A stretch of 39,419 nt of DNA from Thermoplasmatota archaeon (GCA_029762535.1 JARVGK010000007.1:1-39419), one strand, 5' to 3'. Positions 26,601-34,735 are shown, numbered from the stretch's first letter. Translations and numbers: made by a program. The notes: generated by a model not told the origin, from the sequence alone.

Positions 26601-27378
26601 CGGGATAGTAGGCGTTGTCACCGTCCCAATACCAGCCATCGGTATCGTCCTGGTCGTCATAGTACCATTCCGCCCCGCTTCCCCATACTATGCCGTTCAT
26701 TCCATCATAGTATATCACATAAAGCTCCAGCAGATCGGCGTAATCATCGCCAAGGACAGGGGGCGTAACGCTGGTGTCTAACGAGAACTCGTACAGAGGA
26801 TCGCTCGAGGAGTAGGATTCCAATTTGATGGTGATATTATGCACGCCGTTGGGCGAGTTCCCTGCTGAGAGAACATCGTCCATCTGGAGCTTGTACCAAT
26901 CGACCCAATCGCTATTTGCCGGGACCAGGCTGTTGTAATCCAATGTTCCCGAGATCAGCTCGTTCGGGGGTATGATCTTCGACCCGTTAGAGAAATCGCC
27001 GAACGATTGGCTCCTCTCATCATCGGATGCCCTGGTATCCATCATCTGGCCCTCCGTTAACATCGGGGTCTGGAACCTCTTCTCGATGCCCTCTGGGACC
27101 ATATGGTCGGCGTTCAGCAGACCTGTTCTCACCTCATGGTCCTGTGATGCCAGGTTCCATGGGGAATCCTCGATGTCGATGATACGCAGATCTTCTATCA
27201 CATCACGGACATCGGAGGGTTCGATCTTTTCGACCTCCATCTCGCTTTCAACATCCTGCGCGATGATCGCATCATCCCGCTGCGGAGTTCGATCCTCCAT
27301 CCAGGCCCCCGTCGTCCCTGCAGGGACCAACAACAACCCGAAAATGGCGATCGCCAGTAGAATTTTGTTCGCTCTCAT
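23626..27378 (-). CDS. Surface protein with cadherin/PKD-like modules, one membrane helix and a cytosolic zinc ribbon
   Basis: The ATG at 27378 has GGAGGT six bases upstream, so the longer frame from 27450 is not used; the product is 1250 residues. A signal peptide (ILLAIAIFGLLLVPAGTTGAW) precedes Trp/Tyr-rich beta domains with PPC-like features (about 130-480). Cadherin-like repeats follow, marked by VNDPP motifs, then a PKD-like domain (YRWTFSDGG, then YTFATEGQKTVQVYAFDG). A Gly-rich linker leads to a membrane helix (about 1120-1143) and a cytosolic tail of about 105 residues rich in Pro, Gln and Ala. The tail ends in a four-cysteine zinc ribbon: C1228, C1231, C1242, C1245. The role is unknown; extracellular binding with intracellular contact through the ribbon is an inference. 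Promoter repeats and a leader hairpin lie upstream. Confidence 0.8.
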   Translation of the reverse strand: MRANKILLAIAIFGLLLVPAGTTGAWMEDRTPQRDDAIIAQDVESEMEVEKIEPSDVRDVIEDLRIIDIEDSPWNLASQDHEVRTGLLNADHMVPEGIEKRFQTPMLTEGQMMDTRASDDERSQSFGDFSNGSKIIPPNELISGTLDYNSLVPANSDWVDWYKLQMDDVLSAGNSPNGVHNITIKLESYSSSDPLYEFSLDTSVTPPVLGDDYADLLELYVIYYDGMNGIVWGSGAEWYYDDQDDTDGWYWDGDNAYYPDENWTMYFRTPIDSYGPEDNDGAANRLTEVGWYYIGISFNFFMSSAQNQRDSFDIDYQFRVDTSKKEDTDPIGNDYGNATVFQPLGQMKSRNRLDSSYNQIDWWSFKGVDEEKLWNMSIEINRTWTVFYANPTATQIWDNWVDILIVWWGDGEDNIWNTPDDGWTGVIVTMSLFISGGGFIDNSFSGWIINNWTGSPNREVYIGLYEQPVHMAVQSGSILGYYFPEHRVWSDYEIKLSISEVAQNIPPKIEGLEVFTKNPANVNMFSDIGGYYGTDFTVEVTYSDEDNDPPKNVWLLIDPFTAYEKKIDIVNSPKNPFATNFAEGVVYKYDVSGDLLKEGNHVILAYAMDKIPTGSIKTAYQSLNFWLNDTLIVWDDDPVMKNQNFVGAPTILEDSEPVGIPLETVNGVFIDPEGVFEGFQIWNETLGDWTDTLDLEEMTLKIEEFSGLGSVVVYPKENRHGSATIKVMGYDLYSFQNHSFKITITEVNDPPMVYYIKIGEEEYEVDNTNPLNPFAVLDSVTVLEDEEFEFQIIAEDTDHEPDRTALRYEYIRSFSGDWDEDPTVGFDSGIVTFTPTNADSQKGLLAMVFNVRDGRDNGEIRLTVSFKVTNVNDPPTITLPPSISPFYLQDQRVQFRVTGSDIDKGDVLAFSVNIESSVGDAEPVLDQLHPDADIKEGRDWGMDANTGDFWFIASDQNIWKNADGTMAKSKEIEFEFAVTDKAGAKATAKRTLIFNDVNSPPEAPKEIYHQIKDEDPDTPGDQGLTVEFWVDAVFDIELDTIQYRWTFSDGGSQTGIRINYTFATEGQKTVQVYAFDGTDESESISKVITVTKPVVDDGNGGGGGGGGSGPIETGGDDNSMLIIIIIVAAVLFILIIAVLLFFVLKKKPAPPAQVYGYDQQQLAAYQMQGLPPAQPGALPPGENMELPPAPADGDQQLGYAEGDVQPEMSAPQAQTDMAQPEEPQGMLCPSCSSPVDPTWFLCPNCKAPLQ

Positions 27379-27409
27379 GTCTTTACCTCCATCTTTGCTC
27401 TTGCAGTTC

Positions 27410-27430
27410 GGACGATCCTTGCGATCGTCC
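27410..27430 (-). promoter_or_regulatory. Inverted repeat in the leader of the zinc-ribbon surface gene
   Basis: A perfect eight-base inverted repeat (GGACGATC and GATCGTCC) with a five-base loop lies about 32 bases before the ATG at 27378 and about 20 bases before the GGAGGT ribosome site. In the transcript it would form a hairpin. Alternatively it could bind a dimeric protein at the DNA level. Confidence 0.5.
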
Positions 27431-27457
27431 CTGGACCATAATTCCAGCATCTGCTCG

Positions 27458-27497
27458 TATAAGGTTAGATATAACCCGTATTATAAGGTTAGACATA
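27458..27497. promoter_or_regulatory. Two 16-base direct repeats containing TATA-like cores
   Basis: TATAAGGTTAGATATA (27458-27473) and TATAAGGTTAGACATA (27482-27497) differ at one base and start 24 bases apart, about two helical turns. They lie between the divergent surface protein and MBL-fold genes. Each contains AT-rich cores usable as TATA elements on the minus strand, so they could be tandem promoters or a paired operator. Confidence 0.5.
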
Positions 27498-27574
27498 TCG
27501 GGGTCATCATCTGCGTCAATGCACAATGACCTCTCACAAAGCTTAAGGCTAAAAGGGGCATTGACCGCATCATC

Positions 27575-28360
27575 ATGACCAAGCTGACCTTCCTGGGAAC
27601 AGGAGGCGGCAGGCTGGTGACGCTGACCCAGGAAAGGTCCACCGGAGGAATATACCTTGAGGACGCAAGAAGGATCCACATAGACCCAGGTCCGGGATCC
27701 CTATCCGCACTCAAGAGGAATCATATAGACCCGACGTGGACCGATGCCATAATGATATCGCACTGCCACCCGGACCATTACACCGATGCGGAGATCCTCA
27801 TCGAAGGCATGTCCGTGGGAAGGCGCGGTAGAAGGGGGACGCTCATAGCCCCGCTCTCGGTGATAAGGGGAAAGGGCAGCATAGGCCCTGCCATATCCAG
27901 ATACCACAAGGAGAAGCTCAGATCGGTCAGGACCTTGGGTCCAGGCAACACATTGCGGGTCGGACCTCTCGAGATAACCGGAACCCCATCCACCCACGGC
28001 GACCCCACAGGGATAGGGTTCAAGATCACAACGTCGAACGGTACGATCTCCTACGTATCCGACACCGAGCTCTCGGACGCCGTGATCCAGCCCCATATCG
28101 GATCCAGAATACTCATCCTGCCGGTGACCAGGCCCCTCAGGTCCAGGATCCCGGGGCATCTATCCACGGAGGACGCATCCTTCTTCGCTGAAAAGGTAAG
28201 GCCCGAGATATGCCTGCTCAACCATCTCGGGAGGCGCATGCTCAGGAGCGATCCCGAAATGCAGGCTCGATGGATCGAGGAACACAGCGGTGTGAGAACG
28301 ATAGCCGCCAAGGATGACATGGCCCTGAGGTTCGACCATGAAGGGATCGTATTCCTCTGA
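27575..28360 (+). CDS. MBL-fold metallo-hydrolase
   Basis: A 261-residue metallo-beta-lactamase fold protein. The metal-binding motif is H63-C-H65-P-D67-H68, with further likely ligands H141 (STHGDPTG), D163 (YVSDTE) and H217 (LLNHLG). The opening strand TKLTFLGTGGG is typical of RNase Z/ComA-like and phosphodiesterase branches of the superfamily. It lacks the beta-CASP region, so it is a short MBL hydrolase; the substrate cannot be read from sequence. No ribosome site is present. A TATA-like CTAAAAGG at 27548-27555 lies about 24 bases before the ATG, consistent with a leaderless mRNA. The next gene overlaps its end by 23 bases. Confidence 0.88.
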   Translation: MTKLTFLGTGGGRLVTLTQERSTGGIYLEDARRIHIDPGPGSLSALKRNHIDPTWTDAIMISHCHPDHYTDAEILIEGMSVGRRGRRGTLIAPLSVIRGKGSIGPAISRYHKEKLRSVRTLGPGNTLRVGPLEITGTPSTHGDPTGIGFKITTSNGTISYVSDTELSDAVIQPHIGSRILILPVTRPLRSRIPGHLSTEDASFFAEKVRPEICLLNHLGRRMLRSDPEMQARWIEEHSGVRTIAAKDDMALRFDHEGIVFL

Positions 28361-28667
28361 AAGGACACAGCGAGTTTTCGCATGGACCGACGCTTCCGTG
28401 GCCCACTTACGAATATGGGCTCACCCCGGTTCGGCGGTCGAGAAACTGGATGGCGTCGACCCATTTCGAAACGCCGTCATCGTCCGCGTAAAGGAGCGGG
28501 CGGCAGATGGCAGAGCGAACGAGGCCATCCTGCGCTTGGTCTCGGAACTGTTCCCCGAAAGCGTAGTTACCCTCGAATCCGGAGGGCGCTCGAGGCTGAA
28601 GGTCCTATCCGTGAGCCCGTGGACAGATGACCTGGGATCGTTCATATCCAGGCTTGGAGCGGGCTGA
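28338..28667 (+). CDS. DUF167 (YggU/UPF0235) family protein
   Basis: A 109-residue protein with the family's core features: an opening beta strand (HLRIWAHPGSA), the segment AVIVRVKERAADGRANEAI and a closing strand after GGRSRLKVLSV. The family's usual length is about 75-110 residues; its molecular role is not established. The ATG at 28338 overlaps the end of the MBL gene by 23 bases in another frame. A GTG at 28398 would still give a complete core, so the first 20 residues are uncertain. Overlap suggests co-transcription with the MBL-fold gene. Confidence 0.85.
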   Translation: MKGSYSSERTQRVFAWTDASVAHLRIWAHPGSAVEKLDGVDPFRNAVIVRVKERAADGRANEAILRLVSELFPESVVTLESGGRSRLKVLSVSPWTDDLGSFISRLGAG

Positions 28668-28672
28668 TCTTA

Positions 28673-28682
28673 CAATATTTTT
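28673..28682 (+). promoter_or_regulatory. TATA-like element before the 299-residue unknown gene
   Basis: CAATATTTTT lies about 30 bases before the ATG at 28709, with no ribosome site between them. This spacing suits a leaderless or nearly leaderless transcript. Confidence 0.5.
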
Positions 28683-28708
28683 TTCAATTCGACCGAAATC
28701 AATATCAT

Positions 28709-29608
28709 ATGGGTTCGATTATCCCGAGCGCTATGAAGCCCGAAAATCTGATAATTGAGGAGGTAAAGAACCACCTTTCTTTCCTGGTAAGGCTCAAGGA
28801 GAGCACGAAGGACCTGGAATCCAGGATCCGTTCCTCGGCATTGTATCTCGCGAGCATTCAGCTCATGGAGAAACACCCGGACATCGATGACTGGAGCGTT
28901 GAGGAGCGCCCGGACGAATCCGTCATACGTGGGATCATGAACGAAAAGCTCAAGGTCCTGGCAAAGGTAAAGACCATGGGGCTTACCGGCAGGGCGGTAA
29001 TGGGCGGCAGACAGGGCGATTCGATCAAAAGAGCGCTGGACCAGATAGTCCATGAGAACGCCCAGGTCAGCTATCTGTTCCTGATAGACTCTTGGACCGC
29101 TCAGATCGTCAGGGAGTCCGTTCAGGAGCCAAAGGTGAGGATACTCTCCCTGATATCGCATATTTCAGCCGTCGAGGAAGGTGATAGAAGGATCGCGGGC
29201 AAGCCTGCCAAACCCGTAAGGACGGAGGCTGATCTGGTAGAGGATGTGATAACCAAGGATGGTTCCATCCCGGAAGATGATGTCATCGTCTCACCCATCT
29301 CGAGGACGTCCTTGAGGCAGGGTTTCATATACATACCCAAGGAGAAGGGGGAGCTCGTATCCGAGGGCCCGATCACGATATGGATCCGCAAGGACGCATC
29401 GCTCGAGTCCCGATGCATGATATCCCAGACGGGAGGCATCAGGATAGGTGGAAATCTTACCAAATGGTTCCGCAGCGCGGGCCTGCAGGAGGGCGACGAG
29501 CTCGTAATGGGCCACAGGTCCGACGGGTCGCTGCTGATGCTCTCCATCAGAAGGAAGTCCCCGATCAGGGGGGATCCCCCGGTCATCGAATCCATGAAGT
29601 GGGATTAA
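28709..29608 (+). CDS. Unrecognised soluble protein with a barrel-like C-terminal domain
   Basis: I do not recognise this 299-residue protein. Residues 8-160 look mostly helical (IIEEVKNHLSFLVRLKESTKDLESRIRS read in two helices; later IKRALDQIVHENAQVSYLFLID). A charged linker (about 160-195) follows. Residues about 205-290 look all-beta with strands RQGFIYIPK, GPITIWIRK, GGIRIGG and a short helix LTKWFRSAGLQEGDELVMG. The end of that domain recalls AbrB-like or DNA-binding pseudobarrel folds, where a helix is followed by GDEL, but this is only a shape resemblance. No signal peptide or membrane helix is present. A TATA-like element but no ribosome site precedes the ATG. An in-frame ATG at 28733 is an alternative. 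A role in nucleic-acid binding is possible but unproven. Confidence 0.65.
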   Translation: MGSIIPSAMKPENLIIEEVKNHLSFLVRLKESTKDLESRIRSSALYLASIQLMEKHPDIDDWSVEERPDESVIRGIMNEKLKVLAKVKTMGLTGRAVMGGRQGDSIKRALDQIVHENAQVSYLFLIDSWTAQIVRESVQEPKVRILSLISHISAVEEGDRRIAGKPAKPVRTEADLVEDVITKDGSIPEDDVIVSPISRTSLRQGFIYIPKEKGELVSEGPITIWIRKDASLESRCMISQTGGIRIGGNLTKWFRSAGLQEGDELVMGHRSDGSLLMLSIRRKSPIRGDPPVIESMKWD

Positions 29609-29644
29609 ATAGTCACTAGGATAATACCTCCCGGGGTGATCTCG

Positions 29645-30787
29645 ATGGAGCAGTTCTCCCGGGACAACAGGGCAAAGCTACGATCGATCGAGACGAAGCT
29701 CAACGAGCTTTCCGCTGATCCCTGGTTCAAGCTCGCGAGCGGTGAGGAACGGGTCTGCGACATCGTCTTTGCAGGGGGCGGGGCCAAAGGCGTCGCCCAT
29801 CTTGGAGCCCTTTGGGCCCTTGACAAACTGGGGGTCAGGTTCAAGCGCCTCGCTGGGAATTCGGTCGGTGCGATCACCGCCGCATTCGTGGCGGCGGGCT
29901 ACGATATAGACGAACTCATAGAGAACCTCTTCAACATGGACTTCATTCAGCTGCGGGATTCCGGATGGAGCGACAGGCTGCCCCGCCTGGCAATGATGGT
30001 CGCAGTCTCCACCTCGTTCGGAATGTACGAAGGGGAGAAGGTCCAGATATGGATCGAGGAGATGATGGCGAAGAAGAGGGCCAACACCTTCGGAAGGCTT
30101 CCCAGGGGGATGGCCGGGATGCTGTCCCCGATCGATGAGGGGGACGGCCACAGGCTGACCGTCATCGCATCGGACATCACCCACGCCCACGAGGTCATAC
30201 TCCCCAGGGACCTCTCGAGCGAGAGGTACGGAAGGCACAACATCAAGTACTTCCCCATCGCCGCAGCGGTCCGCATGTCCATATCGGTTCCCTTCTTCTT
30301 CACGCCTTTCAAGCTGCACAACTCCCTGATCGTCGATGGGGCCTTCGCCTCCAACCTGCCCCTGGAGATCTTCGACCTCGACGACGCATCGAAGGTCAGG
30401 TGGCCCACATTGGGGATCAATCTGACATCGGACCCTTCCCCCCCCCATGAGGTCGATGACCTCCTGAACTTCGGGCTGGCGATATTCGACACCATGCGCC
30501 ACGGCCAGAGCAAGATGTCCGTGATAGATTATCCAACAAGGATGTGCCGATTGATAGATGCAAGGACGGATGAGGTCAAGACACTGGACTTCGGCTTGAA
30601 GAAGGCCCAGAAGGAGAGGCTCTTCATAAACGGAGCAAGGGCGGTCCTCGAGACCCTTCATGGCGACAACGGCAAAGGGATGAGAAGGACCTGGAACTTC
30701 GACAATTACATAAGGCTCAGAAAGCGCTTCAGCTTCCCCTCCGATCCATTCGACCCTTATTTCACAGAGGGGGATTTTGGGGCCTGA
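29645..30787 (+). CDS. Patatin-like phospholipase
   Basis: The ATG at 29645 is preceded by GGGGTGAT with about five bases after GGTGA; an in-frame GTG at 29636 overlaps that site and is disfavoured. The 380-residue protein has the patatin catalytic dyad: S73 in GNSVG and D231 in VDGAFASN. The oxyanion loop is FAGGGAKGVAHLG (44-54). Patatins hydrolyse acyl ester bonds of phospholipids or neutral lipids. In an archaeon with mostly ether-linked lipids the substrate may be imported, host or prey lipids, or acylated compounds; this is an inference. No signal peptide is seen, so it is probably cytosolic or membrane-peripheral. Its last ten codons overlap the 3' end of the convergent peptidase gene by 31 bases. 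Confidence 0.92.
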   Translation: MEQFSRDNRAKLRSIETKLNELSADPWFKLASGEERVCDIVFAGGGAKGVAHLGALWALDKLGVRFKRLAGNSVGAITAAFVAAGYDIDELIENLFNMDFIQLRDSGWSDRLPRLAMMVAVSTSFGMYEGEKVQIWIEEMMAKKRANTFGRLPRGMAGMLSPIDEGDGHRLTVIASDITHAHEVILPRDLSSERYGRHNIKYFPIAAAVRMSISVPFFFTPFKLHNSLIVDGAFASNLPLEIFDLDDASKVRWPTLGINLTSDPSPPHEVDDLLNFGLAIFDTMRHGQSKMSVIDYPTRMCRLIDARTDEVKTLDFGLKKAQKERLFINGARAVLETLHGDNGKGMRRTWNFDNYIRLRKRFSFPSDPFDPYFTEGDFGA

Positions 30788-33700
30788 GGAGGCCTCGGCG
30801 GCGGAGGGATGCTGATCGGGGCAGCGGGAGGGTTTCGCACCGGTTCTACTGGCGGAGGCCTGTTGACAACAGGCACCGTGCCGGATCCCCCCACATGGGA
30901 AGGGTGGGGCCTCATATGATTCGGGTGCAATGGCGGCGGTGCGTGGGCACGATGCGATCGATTATGATGGACCAGGGCAACCACCAGCATGGCCAGGGCC
31001 GACAGGACTATCAAGGCGCCTATGACGGCGGCCAGAATGAGGAGAACGGAGGTATCTTCCTCGACGGTGATCGCCATCACGACCTCATCGCTCTCATGGC
31101 CCGCCGAATCCCTGACCATGGCCTTGACCCTGTATGTGCCGGGTCTTCCGTAGACATGCCTGTATATTGGATCGGTGCTCCATTCCGGATCCGTTCCATC
31201 CCCGGGATCTATCCAGTATCCTTTGACGTCTATCCCGTCGGTGGAACCGCTCAGGTCGATGACCACCACCTCACCCGGCCTGGCGCTCTGGGGTGCCTCC
31301 AGGGATGCGGATGGCGGCAGGGAATCGACCGAGAACTCCATCCTCAGTTCCGGACCCTTATTGCCGGCCAGATCGACCGAATAATAGATCAGGGATGCGA
31401 CCCCCTCATCGATGGGGGGTAGTATGCTCCCCGTGTATCTCTGGAATAACGTTTCCCCCTCCCACGAGTAGAAGATCGAGGTGCCTTCACCGCTCCTCAG
31501 CGTTATATGAGGAGGCTCAAGATACCAACCGGTCTGGGCTGGCAGGGTTCGAACGTCAACATCGATCCGGTCGTAGGATGTGTCGACAAGGAACGTCATG
31601 CTGGTCTTAGTCCCGATGTTGCCGGCGGGATCGATGCTGTAGGCCTCGATGAAATGTTTGCCATCGTCCAACCTCAGGGATGCTTGGTATCCCATGAATG
31701 CCGTTCCGTCGAGGCTGTACATGATCGTGGACCCGGGCTCGTCTGCGGAGATCGACACCGTCGGTTTCGTCCGGTAATGACCGTTATCCCCGTCGGGATC
31801 GGAGGGGGATATCGTGAAGGCGGTGGACGGGGGGGTCACATCGTATGCTATCGACAGGACGTTCTCTTCCTCGATGTTGCCGTTCGGATCGAACGAATAA
31901 TAAGAGAACGAGTGCTCGCCCTCCAGAGGGTCCAGTGGGTCCTTGTACTTCGTCCATTCCCCATCGTCCCATCTGTAACGGGTCTCGGCGAACCTGTCAT
32001 CGCACTTTAGCGTGATGGAGAAGGGGCTAGTGTACCAGCCCGCATCGTTAGGGTCCACCCCTCCGGTGAAGAATGATGTTGTAGGGACCACGGTATCGAC
32101 CTTGAGTTCTATTGAGACCTGCTCCCCCCTGTTCCCTGCCTCATCAACGGGGACCAAATACAGGGTATGCTCCCCCTCGATGGCGGTTATGGAACCATCG
32201 CTTATCTCCTTGGCGCCTTTGTCCCACCAGTATTCGACCCACTGAGGGGATCCCGATGACGGGTCCAGGCTTGTCCGTATCACGGGAAGCGTGTTGTAGA
32301 AGCCGTTGAGTCCGTCGGGATCGATCGGGTCTATTGCGTATTCCATGACCGGGGCACTGGGGTCGAACTTGATCCTGAGCGTGCGTATCTGCTCCACGTT
32401 CCCCGAGAGGTCCTCCGACCAGTACTTGAGCAGATTGTCCCCTATCAGAACGGTTATGCCGCCCTTGTAAGAGAGGCGGTTTCCCTCGTTCCACCTGTAG
32501 TATGTGTTCCCCGGCTCGGAACATGTCAGAGAGAGGCCAGGATCGGAGACATACCATCCCGATGACCCATCAGGGACCTGGAGGTCCAGCACCGCGGTGG
32601 TGGTAGGTATGGTATCGTCCATGAGGACGAGGTCCTTGAGGTAGGGCCTGAACCCGAGGGCGGTGACCGTGAGCTTCGCCGCCTGTATCTCATCGATCAC
32701 GAACGGGACCACCGCCCTTCCCTGGGCGTCCGTGAGCAGCGTGGACATCCGGTCCTTGACAGGGGAATAGATGGTCACCGCTGCGTTCTTCACGGGAGCG
32801 CTCGATTGGTCCTTGACCAGAACTGTGAAATTGGTGTAATAGTCCTCGTTGTAGGTGTAGGAAACCGTCAGGGACAGGGGCTTGGCCGTCCATACAGGGG
32901 TCTGGGCCGGACCGAGGAGGTTGTGCTCCATCCAGGCGTTGTATGCCAGCTCCGGCTGGGACGATGAGAAGTACGATCCCCATGCATCGGCGTAGTAGTT
33001 CTTGGCCTCGGCGAAGATCTCCGCCGAGCGGTACTTCCGGTCCGTGGTCTGGGATATCATCCTCAGGACGTCCTCCTGTATTCCCGGGGCTCCGGGATAG
33101 TACGTGTTGTATCCGATACCACCGTAAGTGGTCCTGGAGGCCCCGACATAGGAGATCGCACCTCCCTTTCCGTTCTCGGTGAAGGCCTCCGATATCGATT
33201 CGTGGGATCCGTCGAACCAGTTCGTCTCACAGGACATGGCGGTGATGTACGGCAGACGCGAACCCTGCGAGAGCGCATGGGCCTCGTTCGCGTCGAAAAG
33301 CCATCTGGCCTCGTCCTGGAATCCCTCGGACCAGATCGTCGAGAGCCCATGACCCATATATACGACCACGGAGAACCCGTTGTTGAACCCGGATTTGATG
33401 TTGCTATACGTAAGAGGGGTGGAACCGTAATATCCGTTCGAGTAATAAGGGGACTTATCTGAGTATACCTTGGACATATGCTTGGACCATAGGTAATCGC
33501 ACTGGTCCGCCCCGTCGTAGTAATTATGGGTGTCCGCCCCAAAGAGTCCCGCCCTGCCGCCCCAGAGGTCCTGGGGCGGGTTGGACTCGTAATTGATGAC
33601 CTTCTGCACCCACTGCGTCGTGGCCGATCTCGTCGAGAGGGCGATCCTGCTCACATAGACCTCTGATATGAAATCCTGTATGTCCTGGACCTCGCCCCAG

Positions 33701-34695
33701 TCGGAATTGCCGTTCGCGTTCCATATATCGGGCCCGCTCGACGGGCCACCCAAGCAGGAGAAATATGTGTCCGCCGGCAGGGTCGCAGGCTCTCCAATAT
33801 AGGGATTTAGGTCCTTGACCGTTCGGGTCGGGACCGTGTTCACTTCGCCTACTAGGAGGACGTATTCCAGCCCCGTATCGGAGCCGAAATAGGAATCATG
33901 GACGTACTGCCATAATGACGAGGGGGCATCGAGGGAGGAGTAGGTCGAATCCACAGTGCTGAACGGCAAGAGCGTGGTCATGACGCCTTTTCTCATGTTC
34001 CACTGCCTGTAGGGCTCGAGCTCGTCCATGAGAGATGGATTTGCGACTATGAGCAGACGCGTCCCCTCCTTGAACGAGGGAGGGGCAGAGACCTGCCTGG
34101 AGGGAGGCGATGAAAGGTCCTGCGGCCCCTCCACCACCATGAGCGCCACCCTCTCGTAGTGTATCAACGTATTTGAGGAGGGGTCGTAGTCGAAGGGGCA
34201 TACGGATACGCTCGTGTGATGGTATTGCGTCATATCATCCCAGGAGGACCCCATGTACCTGTAGTTTAGATGGTTGACCGGATATGTCCTGTCCGCGGGA
34301 TAGGACCGCGGTATCAATGATCCCAGCTCGGGGCGGTCCGATGCCCTGAACATGCCGAAACCTCCGATGACGGCGGCGTTCAACTTTATAACCCTGGGAG
34401 ATGAGCGGACCGCCCTTATGTCCTCGACCCTTCCCCTGGTCCTGAGGGGGTGAGAGATGAAGGGCAGGGAAGGCTCCCCCTCGGCAGGGGGATCCAACGC
34501 GACCTCCATGAGTATGACGGAATAACTTGATCCTCCGTGGATCGCCTCGACCACCAGCACGCCGCCCTGTTCGATTTCTATGAAATCGGGTTCTACAGGC
34601 TCCGTATGGGGTTCGGGATCTCCTTCTCCTGAGAATTGTAGGGGTATCGCAAGGAGAAGAAGCGCTAATATCGGGACCATTATCTGAGATCTCAT
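30757..34695 (-). CDS. Cell-surface C25 (gingipain-like) cysteine peptidase with Ig and PKD modules
   Basis: The ATG at 34695 has GGTGG six bases upstream and a TATA element near 34736-34745; the longer frame from 34830 is rejected. The 1312-residue protein starts with a signal peptide (MVPILALLLLAIPLQFSG), a propeptide-like region (to about 250), then the C25 catalytic domain. The likely dyad is H449 in YMGHGLS and C489 in AMSCETNW, followed by GGAISYVGASR as in gingipains. The remainder consists of Ig-like modules (DPAGNIGTKTSMTFLVD type) and a PKD domain (STDGIDVKGYWIDPGDG). A membrane helix at about 1216-1242 is followed by a 70-residue Pro/His-rich cytosolic tail. It is probably an anchored extracellular protease that digests or processes surface proteins. 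Arg or Lys specificity cannot be read from sequence. Confidence 0.88.
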   Translation of the reverse strand: MRSQIMVPILALLLLAIPLQFSGEGDPEPHTEPVEPDFIEIEQGGVLVVEAIHGGSSYSVILMEVALDPPAEGEPSLPFISHPLRTRGRVEDIRAVRSSPRVIKLNAAVIGGFGMFRASDRPELGSLIPRSYPADRTYPVNHLNYRYMGSSWDDMTQYHHTSVSVCPFDYDPSSNTLIHYERVALMVVEGPQDLSSPPSRQVSAPPSFKEGTRLLIVANPSLMDELEPYRQWNMRKGVMTTLLPFSTVDSTYSSLDAPSSLWQYVHDSYFGSDTGLEYVLLVGEVNTVPTRTVKDLNPYIGEPATLPADTYFSCLGGPSSGPDIWNANGNSDWGEVQDIQDFISEVYVSRIALSTRSATTQWVQKVINYESNPPQDLWGGRAGLFGADTHNYYDGADQCDYLWSKHMSKVYSDKSPYYSNGYYGSTPLTYSNIKSGFNNGFSVVVYMGHGLSTIWSEGFQDEARWLFDANEAHALSQGSRLPYITAMSCETNWFDGSHESISEAFTENGKGGAISYVGASRTTYGGIGYNTYYPGAPGIQEDVLRMISQTTDRKYRSAEIFAEAKNYYADAWGSYFSSSQPELAYNAWMEHNLLGPAQTPVWTAKPLSLTVSYTYNEDYYTNFTVLVKDQSSAPVKNAAVTIYSPVKDRMSTLLTDAQGRAVVPFVIDEIQAAKLTVTALGFRPYLKDLVLMDDTIPTTTAVLDLQVPDGSSGWYVSDPGLSLTCSEPGNTYYRWNEGNRLSYKGGITVLIGDNLLKYWSEDLSGNVEQIRTLRIKFDPSAPVMEYAIDPIDPDGLNGFYNTLPVIRTSLDPSSGSPQWVEYWWDKGAKEISDGSITAIEGEHTLYLVPVDEAGNRGEQVSIELKVDTVVPTTSFFTGGVDPNDAGWYTSPFSITLKCDDRFAETRYRWDDGEWTKYKDPLDPLEGEHSFSYYSFDPNGNIEEENVLSIAYDVTPPSTAFTISPSDPDGDNGHYRTKPTVSISADEPGSTIMYSLDGTAFMGYQASLRLDDGKHFIEAYSIDPAGNIGTKTSMTFLVDTSYDRIDVDVRTLPAQTGWYLEPPHITLRSGEGTSIFYSWEGETLFQRYTGSILPPIDEGVASLIYYSVDLAGNKGPELRMEFSVDSLPPSASLEAPQSARPGEVVVIDLSGSTDGIDVKGYWIDPGDGTDPEWSTDPIYRHVYGRPGTYRVKAMVRDSAGHESDEVVMAITVEEDTSVLLILAAVIGALIVLSALAMLVVALVHHNRSHRAHAPPPLHPNHMRPHPSHVGGSGTVPVVNRPPPVEPVRNPPAAPISIPPPPRPPQAPKSPSVK

Positions 34696-34735
34696 GGCGG
34701 ACCACCGGGAACAGGACGGGGGCATATGATACCGC

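Noticed and set aside
29678..30661. A 327-codon open frame on the minus strand opposite the patatin gene.
   Set aside because: The plus strand encodes intact patatin motifs; the antisense translation is low in recognisable structure and starts inside the gene.
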